From: DLAJ01 sp023663615
GTDB taxonomy: Bacteria > Bacillota > Clostridia > Lachnospirales > Lachnospiraceae
DNA length: 64,000 nucleotides
Reading direction: 5' to 3'
Assembly: GCA_023663615.1 (NCBI GenBank)
Contig: JAMPHA010000001.1
Span: forward strand, 558,001-622,000
Shown: positions 8,143 to 15,756 of the stretch, piece by piece
How the letters are laid out: each line of letters starts with the position of its first letter
Position numbering within the stretch: the stretch's first letter is position 1
The notes under the pieces: model-generated
Told to the model about the DNA's origin: nothing
Databases searched by the model: none
The model's input: the letters and a program-made list of their open reading frames with translations, nothing else
Translations under genes and position numbers: made by a program

Positions 8143-8487
8143 TTAGTACACCTCGATTTCTTTAATATTAAATTCGTTCCCCTGCAAAAGCCAGGTATCC
8201 GGGCTTTTGCAGTGAGGACAAATTTTACCGTATTCCACAGTCGGATAGGTTTTACCGCAGCCCTCGCAATAGGTAACGGCGGGCAGCGTTTCCACGAAAA
8301 GCTCCGCGTCCGCAAACAGTTCGCGTTTCCCGGCTGCCCATTTCCAGCAGTTTTGCAGATAGGATTCGATGACCGTAGACACTTCTCCCAATTCCAGAAC
8401 CACTTTGGAGATTCCCGTCACCTCGTTTTCCGCCGCAATGGTTTCCAAACTATCCATAATATGAAATACGACGCCTAATTCATGCAT
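8143..8487 (-). CDS. hypA: Nickel metallochaperone HypA
   Basis: Delivers Ni2+ to metalloenzyme precursors, classically [NiFe]-hydrogenase, together with HypB. 114 aa, the usual size. The N-terminal Met-His-Glu provides the Ni-binding His2. A structural zinc site is formed by CEGC (Cys74, Cys77) and CPHC (Cys90, Cys93). It is the last gene of a minus-strand run hypB, FeS/FAD oxidoreductase, hypA, with a 40-nt gap upstream. No hypCDEF and no hydrogenase subunits are in the window, so the client enzyme is unknown. The family call is firm. Confidence 0.93.
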   Translation of the reverse strand: MHELGVVFHIMDSLETIAAENEVTGISKVVLELGEVSTVIESYLQNCWKWAAGKRELFADAELFVETLPAVTYCEGCGKTYPTVEYGKICPHCKSPDTWLLQGNEFNIKEIEVY

Positions 8488-8527
8488 GGTGTTTCAATCC
8501 TTTTTTGGTGCAAATGTAATCAGTAAA

Positions 8528-11326
8528 TCACTGTTGCTTTTCATTCTTTTTTGATGTAAATGTGACTTTCAAAGACTGCTTGATCATGTTGGGAAGCACA
8601 TATTTCAGCTTATCTTCCGAGCGTACCATCGTGGAGCATTCCGGATGCTCTCTGTGAAGGGTGATGGCGTCAAATACGCATTTTGTGGTGCAGACGCCGC
8701 AGCCGATGCACTTGTTGGGATCGACAACGGACGCGCCGCATCCCAAGCAGCGGGAGGTCTCCGCCTTCACCTGTTCCTCGGTCAGCGTGTGGGAAAGATC
8801 ATGGAAGGACTGCGCCTGCGCTTCTTCCGCTTTTTCCGGTCTCTGCCTGTCGGTATTGTCATAGCTTGCCACGGAAATGTCTTCCTTGTCCAGTTCAATA
8901 AAATCTCTTCGGTTTCTTCCGATCGTCAGCGTACAGTGCTCATGGACGAAACGGTGAAGGGAGATCGCGCCTTCCCGTCCCGCCGCAATGGCGTCTATGG
9001 CAAATTTCGGTCCGGTATAAACGTCGCCGCCCACAAAAATATCCGGTTCGGCAGTCTGATACGTCAGCTTGTCGGCAATCGCGCCGCCGTTCGGACGAAG
9101 TTCTACTTTGGTGCCGCTTAGAAGATCGCCCCAGACGATGCCCTGCCCGACGCTGAAGATTACGCCGGCGCAGTTTAGCGTCATGGTCTGCTCCTCATCA
9201 TAGAGCGGGGCGAAGCGGTGGTTTTCGTCATAAACGCGGGTGCATTTTTTGAATACGACGCCGACTGCTTTTCCGTTCTCGGTGAGAATTTCTTTGGGTC
9301 CCCAGCCGTTGTGGATGGTAATTTTTTCTTCGCTCGCCTCCAAGATTTCTTCCCGGCTTGCCGACATCTCGTCCCGGCTTTCCAGACAGACCATGGAAAC
9401 TTTGCCCGCACCGCAGCGCGTGCTTGTTCTTGCGGCGTCGATGGCAACGTTGCCGCCGCCGATCACGATGACGTCCCCGCCAAGGTCAAACGATTCTTTC
9501 TTTCCGGCTTCTCTTAAAAATTCTACCGCAGTGTAAACGCCCTGCGCATCCTCGCCGGGTACGCCCGCTTTCTTTCCACCCTGACAGCCGATCGCAAGGT
9601 AGAAGCCTTTGTAGCCTTGTTCCCGAAGCTGCCGGATCGTCATATCTTTTCCTACTTCGACGCCGCACTTGATCTCGACGCCCATCGCTTTGATGACGTC
9701 GATCTCCGCCGCGATCAGATCCTTTTCCAGCTTGTAGGAAGGAATGCCGTAGGTCAGCATACCGCCGGGTTTCTCGTCCTTTTCAAAAACGGTCGGTTTG
9801 TAACCTTTTTCCGCCAAAAAGTAGGCGCAGGAAAGTCCGGCGGGACCGGAACCGATGATGGCGATTTTCTCTTCAAAACTGCCGCGCAGGGAAGGAACGG
9901 TCGGTTTGGGAATATAGCGGGTCTCGGCATGTAAATCCTGTTCCGCGATAAAGCGTTTTACCGCGTCGATGGCAACCGCTTCGTCAATGGTTCCCCGTGT
10001 GCAGGCGTCCTCACAGCGCCGGTTGCAGATCCGTCCGCAGATAGCGGGAAGGGGATTGTCTTTTTTGATGAGAGCCAGCGCCTCTTTGTAACGTCCTTCT
10101 TTTGCAAGCTGTAAATAGCCCTGAACGGCGATGTGCGCCGGACAGGCTGTTTTACAGGGGGCGGTGCCCGTGTCGTGACAATTGATCCGGTTCACGTCCC
10201 TATAGTTGTGGCTCCACATGTGTTCGCCCCATTTTTGTTCATGGGGAAGCGGCATTTGAGGATAGGTCACTTCACTGCCGTCTTTTTTGCAAAGCTTCTG
10301 CCCCAGCTTAACCGCGCCCGCCGGACATGCCTCCACGCATTTGCCGCAGGCAACGCATTTTGATTTATCTACTTTCGCGACATAGGCGGAGCGGGACATG
10401 TTGGGGGTGTTAAACAGCTGTGAGGTGCGTAAGGCATAGCATACGTTCACGTTGCAGTTGCAGATGGCGAAAATTTTATTGGCGCCGTCAATATTGGTGA
10501 TCTGGTGCACAAAGCCGTTGTCTTCCGCCTGCTGAAAAATCGCCAGCGCTTCTTCTTTGGTGATGTAGCGCCCGTCCTTCTGCGTCTCCACCACATAGTC
10601 CGCCATATCGCCCACGGCAACGCACCATCCCTCCGGATCGTCCGCGCAGCCCTCGTCGTGATGCAGGCGGGAACGGCGGCAGGAGCAGGGGCTTGCCGCA
10701 TATTTGCCCTCATATTTGGACAGCCAGTAGGAAATATGTTCCAGATCAATGGATTCGCTTTCCATCTCGATCGCTTTTTCCACGGGAATGACATGCATAC
10801 CGATGCCGTTGCCGCCCGGTCCGACAAAGGGCGTCACTTTCTCCAAGGGCAGTCTGGACATATGTTCAAAGAACAGGGTGACTTCGGGATGTTCCTCGAT
10901 GACTTTGCTGTTCATGTTAAAAAATTCTGCGGATCCCGGTACGAACATGGGCAGCACATACTGTTTTTCATGCTGCGGATTTTCCCAGTTGTATTCCAGA
11001 ATGCCTTTGATCGACATCTGCTGAAGCTTCGGCTCCAGTTCCTGCTCGGATATGCCGGTGAGCTTTACCATTTCCGGTAAAGTCTTTGGTTTCCGAACGC
11101 CCATTTTCAGGGCGATTTCCGCTTCCTCGTCCGTCAGCACGCCTGCAAGTCCCCAATACTCCGGATCGTCCTGCGTGATCTTTTTTAAGCCGAGCTTCTG
11201 GGGAATCCGGTCCGTGATCTTTTTTCCAAGCTTTTGGATCGTCTTGCGGGGCGGCTCGCTGTGATCCGCCTGATGTTCCGGGTAGACGTAATCAGGGTAT
11301 AGTTCTTTGTCCAACGATTTTTTCAT
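8528..11326 (-). CDS. Multi-cluster FeS/FAD NAD(P)H oxidoreductase, GltD-like, with extra N-terminal module
   Basis: 932 aa from ATG 11324-11326; a perfect AAGGAGG sets the start. Modules in order: a possible winged-helix region (residues ~55-115, LTDEEAEIALKMG); an unusual cysteine-rich part with CSC (214, 216), C227, C235 and CNCNVNVC (289-296); a ferredoxin motif CVACGKCVEAC (324-334); a GltD-type FeS domain with cysteines at 391, 395, 430, 434, 438 and 442; an FAD Rossmann loop GSGPAG (492-497); an NAD(P) loop GGGNVA (623-628); and C-terminal ferredoxin motifs at 860-883. The build suggests electron transfer between NAD(P)H and ferredoxin or a partner protein. It lies between hypB and hypA. 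No glutamate synthase large subunit is nearby, so it should not be called gltD. Confidence 0.85.
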   Translation of the reverse strand: MKKSLDKELYPDYVYPEHQADHSEPPRKTIQKLGKKITDRIPQKLGLKKITQDDPEYWGLAGVLTDEEAEIALKMGVRKPKTLPEMVKLTGISEQELEPKLQQMSIKGILEYNWENPQHEKQYVLPMFVPGSAEFFNMNSKVIEEHPEVTLFFEHMSRLPLEKVTPFVGPGGNGIGMHVIPVEKAIEMESESIDLEHISYWLSKYEGKYAASPCSCRRSRLHHDEGCADDPEGWCVAVGDMADYVVETQKDGRYITKEEALAIFQQAEDNGFVHQITNIDGANKIFAICNCNVNVCYALRTSQLFNTPNMSRSAYVAKVDKSKCVACGKCVEACPAGAVKLGQKLCKKDGSEVTYPQMPLPHEQKWGEHMWSHNYRDVNRINCHDTGTAPCKTACPAHIAVQGYLQLAKEGRYKEALALIKKDNPLPAICGRICNRRCEDACTRGTIDEAVAIDAVKRFIAEQDLHAETRYIPKPTVPSLRGSFEEKIAIIGSGPAGLSCAYFLAEKGYKPTVFEKDEKPGGMLTYGIPSYKLEKDLIAAEIDVIKAMGVEIKCGVEVGKDMTIRQLREQGYKGFYLAIGCQGGKKAGVPGEDAQGVYTAVEFLREAGKKESFDLGGDVIVIGGGNVAIDAARTSTRCGAGKVSMVCLESRDEMSASREEILEASEEKITIHNGWGPKEILTENGKAVGVVFKKCTRVYDENHRFAPLYDEEQTMTLNCAGVIFSVGQGIVWGDLLSGTKVELRPNGGAIADKLTYQTAEPDIFVGGDVYTGPKFAIDAIAAGREGAISLHRFVHEHCTLTIGRNRRDFIELDKEDISVASYDNTDRQRPEKAEEAQAQSFHDLSHTLTEEQVKAETSRCLGCGASVVDPNKCIGCGVCTTKCVFDAITLHREHPECSTMVRSEDKLKYVLPNMIKQSLKVTFTSKKNEKQQ

Positions 11327-11433
11327 ACCTTCCTCCTTTGCAGACTGGTGTGATCTTTTTATTTTTACGGTAAATTTTATGCGGGTGCAAATGATTTTTT
11401 TCTTTTTGAGGTAAGCTTCCTGCGGATGCGGGA

Positions 11434-12105
11434 TCATGCGCCGCGCCAGTTTTTGACTTCTTTCGTCAGCCAGTCCGTCCATTCCGGAATCCCTTCCCCT
11501 GTTTTGGCGCAGATGGGAATGATCGCCGCATTCGGATTCCGCATCAGGATATACTCCCGGCATTTTTCCATGTCAAAATCAAAATAGGGCAGAACGTCTA
11601 TTTTATTGATGAGAACCACGTCGCAGATGGAAAACATCAGCGGATATTTTAACGGCTTGTCATGTCCCTCCGGGACGGACAGGATCATCGCATTCTTCGA
11701 TGCGCCGGTATCAAATTCCGCGGGGCAGACCAGATTGCCGACGTTTTCCAGAATTGCCAGCTCGACGTCCCCCGTTTCCAACCCGTCGAGCCCCTGTCTC
11801 GTCATCTCCGCGTCCAAGTGGCACATGCCGCCCGTGTGAAGCTGGATCACTTTTGCGCCGGACGTCTGGATCGTTTTGGCGTCCACGTCCGAATCAATGT
11901 CGGCTTCCATGACGCCGAGCCGGAAGGTATCTTTTAACGCTTCAATGGTCCGCATCAGGGTCGTGGTTTTGCCGGAGCCCGGAGAGGACATGAGATTCAG
12001 CAGGAAGATTCCTTTTTGTTTTAATTCCTGCCGGAGGCCGGCGGCCTGCTTGTCGTTGTCGGCAAAGACGCTCTGTTTGATCTCTAAGATTCGTACTTCT
12101 TTCAT
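11434..12105 (-). CDS. hypB: Hydrogenase/urease-type nickel incorporation GTPase HypB
   Basis: SIMIBI GTPase that works with HypA in nickel insertion. 223 aa from ATG 12103-12105 (MKEVRILEIK), with GAGGTG upstream. The P-loop SSPGSGKTT is at 40-48. EADIDSDVDA is switch I. GGMCHLDAEM contains the Cys-His metal site at the dimer interface. ENVGNLVCPAEFD and NKIDVLP (G4) follow. There is no N-terminal His-rich or CxxC nickel-storage tail, so it is the short form. It heads a minus-strand run with the FeS/FAD oxidoreductase (107-nt gap) and hypA. Confidence 0.93.
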   Translation of the reverse strand: MKEVRILEIKQSVFADNDKQAAGLRQELKQKGIFLLNLMSSPGSGKTTTLMRTIEALKDTFRLGVMEADIDSDVDAKTIQTSGAKVIQLHTGGMCHLDAEMTRQGLDGLETGDVELAILENVGNLVCPAEFDTGASKNAMILSVPEGHDKPLKYPLMFSICDVVLINKIDVLPYFDFDMEKCREYILMRNPNAAIIPICAKTGEGIPEWTDWLTKEVKNWRGA

Positions 12106-12325
12106 GTGGCACCTCGTTCTGCGCTGGTAAGCGGATTTCTTGTATGGTTCCATTTTAACACTGCGGGGCGGGGAGCGTCAATGAATGTTTGCGGGGGTGG
12201 GGATGCCTTTTGGGATTTGTGTCGAGTAATTTTATGAGATTTTTTTGAAGTATGCAATAATCGTTTATTTTTGAAAGAATAAGTGGTATATTATGTTTAG
12301 TAAAAGTGAAAACGGAGGAAACCGG

Positions 12326-12655
12326 ATGTTGTCTGATAAGATGCGGGAAGAGCTGGTACAAGGTCTGACCGGTATATTTCAAAAGAATATTTCTATGATT
12401 ATTTTGTATGGCTCCACAGCAAGAAATGAGGCGACGGATGAAAGCGATATTGATATTGCGATCATTGTGAAGAATCAGATGGATGAGGAAACAAAAAAAC
12501 GTTTTGTTAGTTGGGCAGCCGATATGGACATCCGCTATGAAAGAGTATTTTCGATCGTGGATATACAGGAGAGCAACATGAAGAAATGGGAGGGCGTGCT
12601 TCCGTTTTATCAAAATATTCGGAAGGAGGGAATCGTTCTATGGACGGCAGCTTAA
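12326..12655 (+). CDS. MNT-family minimal nucleotidyltransferase (antitoxin-like)
   Basis: About 109 aa. The start at 12326 is chosen for the CGGAGG upstream. It has the polymerase-beta-fold motif GS-x10-D-x-D (GSTARNEATDESDIDI) with a third acidic residue possible in YERVFSIVDI. Such proteins pair with HEPN RNases. In the best-studied cases they inactivate the HEPN toxin by AMPylating a Tyr near its active site. Here the downstream HEPN gene overlaps by 16 nt (start 12640), the usual coupled arrangement, but is broken. The pair is against the dominant strand direction. Confidence 0.8.
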   Translation: MLSDKMREELVQGLTGIFQKNISMIILYGSTARNEATDESDIDIAIIVKNQMDEETKKRFVSWAADMDIRYERVFSIVDIQESNMKKWEGVLPFYQNIRKEGIVLWTAA

Positions 12656-12890
12656 AAGAACTGGCAGGATACCGTTTGGAAAGAGCGAAAGAAATGAATA
12701 TTTGAAAACAGAGGTGTTAGATAGAAGGTTAGCTGTCATCATAAAGGACAGTTCGTTTTGCAGAGAAAAGTCGGATTATGATGATTTTTATGTTGCGGGA
12801 CGGACAGAGGCGGAAGAGCAGCTAAAAAATGCACAATACTTTGTGCAAAAAGTGGAAGCGTATATCAATTCCGTAAAGGAATCATTGTAA
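12640..12890 (+). pseudogene. Decayed HEPN-domain toxin gene, internal deletion and frameshift
   Basis: The first frame (ATG 12640 to TGA 12703-12705) encodes a normal HEPN N-terminus, ending SLKELAGYRLERAKEMN. The other frame (from 12702 to TAA 12888-12890) then resumes with a HEPN C-terminus (VLDRRLAVIIKD, SDYDDFYVAGRTEAEEQ, NAQYFVQKVEAYI). About 50 residues expected between them are absent. That missing part normally carries the helix with the R-x4-6-H catalytic motif, so the toxin should be dead even if the frameshift were bypassed. Confidence 0.8.
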
Positions 12891-12893
12891 AGA

Positions 12894-12931
12894 AAAAGGC
12901 TGCCGGATAACACCACATCCGGCAGCCTTTT
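12894..12931. terminator. Strong bidirectional intrinsic terminator
   Basis: A 15-bp stem AAAAGGCTGCCGGAT pairs with its complement around an 8-nt loop. It has A- and T-runs at both ends. It separates the plus-strand MNT/HEPN remnant from the minus-strand ABC ATPase gene and fits both. Confidence 0.9.
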
Positions 12932-12941
12932 GTCGGGGGTT

Positions 12942-13811
12942 TTATTCCTTTGTCAGGTAAAGATACGCGTCCTCCAGCGTGGCGGGCACGGGATTGCAGT
13001 CGATACCCGGCTTGAGGCGGTTCAGGATTCGGAGCCGGATTCCGCCCTCGGTATACTGCTTGGAAGAAACAGAATATTTTTGTTCCAGATCCCGCGCCTC
13101 TGCGGGGGTTTTCACCACGCAGTCCCATGCACAGCCGTCTGCATGAGCGAGCAGCTCTTTTACGCCGCCTGCGTACAGGAAACGTCCTTTTTTCATGACG
13201 GCAAGCTGATGGCAGGCCGCCGCCAGATCCTCCACGACATGGGTGGAAAATAAAACGGTGCGGTTTTCGGAAAAATCGACCAACAGATTGCGGATGCGGA
13301 TACGCTCCTCCGGATCTAATCCGGTCGTCGGCTCGTCGATGATCAGAAAATCCGGCTCGTTTAAGAGCGCCTGAATGAGTCCGACTCTTCGCTTCATGCC
13401 GCCGGAGAGCTGGCGCATTTTCTTTTTTCGATGCGAGGTCAGACTTGTTTTTTCTAACAAATCGTCGATGCGCCGTTTGCAGAGCGGTTTCGGGACGCCC
13501 GAAAGATCGCCCATGTATGCGAGGCATTCCTGCACGGACAGGTTCGGGTACAGGTCGATTTCCTGCGGCAGATAGCCGATCCGTCGTTGAATCTCTGCGT
13601 AATGTTCTTTCTGATACGGAATGCCGTCCAGCGTGACGGTGCCGGAGGTGGGCGCAAGAATCGTCGTCAGCACGCGCATCAGCGTTGTCTTGCCGGCGCC
13701 GTTTTCTCCGAGCAGTCCGAAAATGCCGGACGGGATTGTGAGATCCGCATGGTCGATTGCGGTCACTTGCTTGCGAAAGGTTACGGTCAGGTCGTTGATT
13801 TGAATGTTCAT
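12942..13811 (-). CDS. ABC transporter ATP-binding protein (ABC-2 type partner)
   Basis: 289 aa nucleotide-binding subunit. Walker A is GENGAGKTTL (near residue 36), signature MRQLSGGMKRRVGL, Walker B FLIIDEPTTGLD, and H-loop STHVVEDL. The ~85-residue C-terminal extension after the H-loop is usual for drug or peptide exporters of the CcmA/NatA type. Its ATG overlaps the upstream permease stop by 4 nt, and GGAGA lies upstream. It is the last gene of a regulator-kinase-permease-permease-ATPase operon. Confidence 0.9.
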   Translation of the reverse strand: MNIQINDLTVTFRKQVTAIDHADLTIPSGIFGLLGENGAGKTTLMRVLTTILAPTSGTVTLDGIPYQKEHYAEIQRRIGYLPQEIDLYPNLSVQECLAYMGDLSGVPKPLCKRRIDDLLEKTSLTSHRKKKMRQLSGGMKRRVGLIQALLNEPDFLIIDEPTTGLDPEERIRIRNLLVDFSENRTVLFSTHVVEDLAAACHQLAVMKKGRFLYAGGVKELLAHADGCAWDCVVKTPAEARDLEQKYSVSSKQYTEGGIRLRILNRLKPGIDCNPVPATLEDAYLYLTKE

Positions 13812-14692
13812 GAGGTTCTCCTTTTCTCTTTTTTTGCGCTGCGGTTTGTGTGTAGGGATTTCTGCCGGACGATAAAGGGCTTCGCGGCGCGAGTCCCGGT
13901 CAGCAGGCCGGGCAGAAGCGCGTACATGACAATGCAGAGCGCGATACAGACGCCTTTTCCCATCAGCCAGCGGAAATCGCCGGGATCGTCAACGTTGCGG
14001 AACGTGTAGGAAAAGACGTTCCATGCGCCGAGATAACGTTCTCCGGCGGCGGAATTGGTAAAAAGCCATAAAAGCAGGCATCCGCTGATCCCGAACCACA
14101 GATTGCCGGACAGACAGGCAAGCGTGTTTGACAGCGTTCCCCAAAAAACGATCGTCACCGCGGCCGCCGCGAGATACATGCCAAACTGCACGGATTCGCT
14201 TTCGGCATTTGGCTGTACAACGCTGTAGAGGAGCGGTTTTTGAAAAAGAAAGAACAACCCGTAGCCCGCCGCAGCAAGCAGCAAAAGGAAAAATGTCTGG
14301 ATCGCCATGCGCCGGATGACGGAGCGGGTTCTTTTTGGGAGCGGATAAAGCCGCCAGACCTCCGAGCGCCTGCTCAGGATTTCCTGCGTATAGGTATCCG
14401 CGCAGAGCACGGAAGATAATAGTGCCATAACGGGTTCCGATGCGACGCCGATCTCATAGCTGACGGACACGCCGCGGATCAGGGCAAGGAGCACAACGAC
14501 AAGCAAAGCGCAGCAGATTTTGTAGGCGGGCAGGACGATCCTGCATTCCGTGAGCAGGGGAAGCGGCGCAAGCCGCCGGGCGCCGCTTTGCAGGGATTCT
14601 TTTTTGGCGTTTTTTTGTACGCATTCTTTTTTTGCGTTCCTTCGCGCGAATTCTTTTTTGCAGTCCTTTTGCGCGAATTCTTCTTTATGCAT
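13808..14692 (-). CDS. ABC-2 type permease with four 9-residue repeats at its N-terminus
   Basis: 294 aa. The start ATG 14690-14692 overlaps the upstream TGA (TGATG), with GGAGG 7 nt before, so the upstream in-frame ATG at 14713 is not favoured. Residues 3-38 are four tandem 9-residue units (KEEFAQKDC, KKEFARRNA, KKECVQKNA, KKESLQSGA), strongly basic and probably cytoplasmic. About six hydrophobic segments follow (ICCALLVVVLLALIRGV, TFFLLLLAAAGYGLFFLF, MYLAAAAVTIVFWGTL, LWFGISGCLLLWLF, GVCIALCIVMYALLPGLL). It pairs with the next permease and the ATPase. Substrate unknown. Confidence 0.8.
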   Translation of the reverse strand: MHKEEFAQKDCKKEFARRNAKKECVQKNAKKESLQSGARRLAPLPLLTECRIVLPAYKICCALLVVVLLALIRGVSVSYEIGVASEPVMALLSSVLCADTYTQEILSRRSEVWRLYPLPKRTRSVIRRMAIQTFFLLLLAAAGYGLFFLFQKPLLYSVVQPNAESESVQFGMYLAAAAVTIVFWGTLSNTLACLSGNLWFGISGCLLLWLFTNSAAGERYLGAWNVFSYTFRNVDDPGDFRWLMGKGVCIALCIVMYALLPGLLTGTRAAKPFIVRQKSLHTNRSAKKEKRRTS

Positions 14693-15756
14693 CACATCCG
14701 CCTCCGTTTCCACAGCTGTACTGCGATCAAAAGGATGCCGGCGGATGCCGCGAGTAAAAGGCTTTGATTGAGCAGCGCCATCGGCGGCGGCGACGTATCA
14801 AAAAACGATCCGGGGAACCGCACCATGATCGCAAACGGGTGTCCGTAATAGCCGTAGATCCCTTCTGCGTTCCGGCTCCCCATGTTGGAATACACCATCA
14901 GAAGCAGCAGGAGCGGCACCGCCGGAAGCGGATTTTTGAACAGCAGAGAAATCAACAGATATATGCATACGATCCAGAGCATATTCGGTAAAATATACAG
15001 GCAGGACGCCGCGATAAAATCCGTCAGCCGCACGGTAAATCCGCTGTCCCTTGTGTAAAAAAAGCAGAGCGCCCAAAATATGAGACTTAGGATGACAAGC
15101 GCGATCAGACAGACCGAAAATCCGCCGAGCGCTTTGCCGGCGACATAGCTTCCGGCGCGGATCGGCTTGGTGTGGAGCAGTTCATACGTATGCCTCCGCG
15201 TATCCTGAAGAAACAGAACCGACAGCATGACTGTCGCGAAAAATCCCATGAACAGTCCCGCAAAATCCGCGAATTTTCTTGAAAAATAGTAGGAGAACGG
15301 TTTTTCGGACAGCATTTGTGTGAGATAGGCGTTGATCTCGTCCGGTGTTCCTTTTCGAAAAGCCGTTGATCTGTAAGTATTGATTGCGCCGACATAGCGG
15401 TATTGCGTTTCCAGAAAATCACACGCCTGTGAAATGTCCATGTCTTTCATTTCTTCGATGACGGCGTTTGCTTCCTCCGCGGTCATATCCCAAGTTTCGA
15501 TAAAGAGCGCGGCCGTATTCTGCTCAAACAGTTTCCGCTGTTCCTCGGCGGAGGAGGGGACATAGCCCTCGTAGACCTCGGCGGAGCGGACGGTTTCGGG
15601 GTAATCGTTTACGATCGTTTCTCCCGGCGCGAGATAGTGAATGGTAAGATACGGGCTGACGCACGCGTAGACGCCGCAGATCACGATCGCGATTCCGAGC
15701 CAGAAAAGCGGGCGTTTCAGATAGTTTCTCATTTCTCTTGTGAAGACTGCCAGCAT
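14692..15756 (-). CDS. ABC-2 type permease with large extracellular loop
   Basis: 354 aa. One N-terminal TM segment (RPLFWLGIAIVICGVYACV) is followed by a ~150-residue soluble loop (ETIVNDYPETVRSAEVYEGY onward), then five TM segments (FAGLFMGFFATVMLSVLFL to SLLLAASAGILLIAVQLW). This layout is typical of ABC-2 subunits of antimicrobial-peptide or lantibiotic-type exporters. GGAGG lies before the ATG. Its start lies 28 nt inside the histidine kinase gene and its stop overlaps the next permease, so the operon is tightly coupled. Confidence 0.82.
   Translation of the reverse strand: MLAVFTREMRNYLKRPLFWLGIAIVICGVYACVSPYLTIHYLAPGETIVNDYPETVRSAEVYEGYVPSSAEEQRKLFEQNTAALFIETWDMTAEEANAVIEEMKDMDISQACDFLETQYRYVGAINTYRSTAFRKGTPDEINAYLTQMLSEKPFSYYFSRKFADFAGLFMGFFATVMLSVLFLQDTRRHTYELLHTKPIRAGSYVAGKALGGFSVCLIALVILSLIFWALCFFYTRDSGFTVRLTDFIAASCLYILPNMLWIVCIYLLISLLFKNPLPAVPLLLLLMVYSNMGSRNAEGIYGYYGHPFAIMVRFPGSFFDTSPPPMALLNQSLLLAASAGILLIAVQLWKRRRM

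Noticed and set aside
10505..11080. 191-codon plus-strand frame inside the FeS/FAD oxidoreductase
   Set aside because: Opposite-strand shadow; the minus-strand protein has clear domains throughout.
8528..11326. Glutamate synthase small subunit (gltD)
   Set aside because: Only the central part is GltD-like; extra FeS modules and the lack of a large subunit point elsewhere.
8143..12105. A complete [NiFe]-hydrogenase maturation operon
   Set aside because: Only hypA and hypB are present; no hypC-F or hydrogenase subunits in the window.
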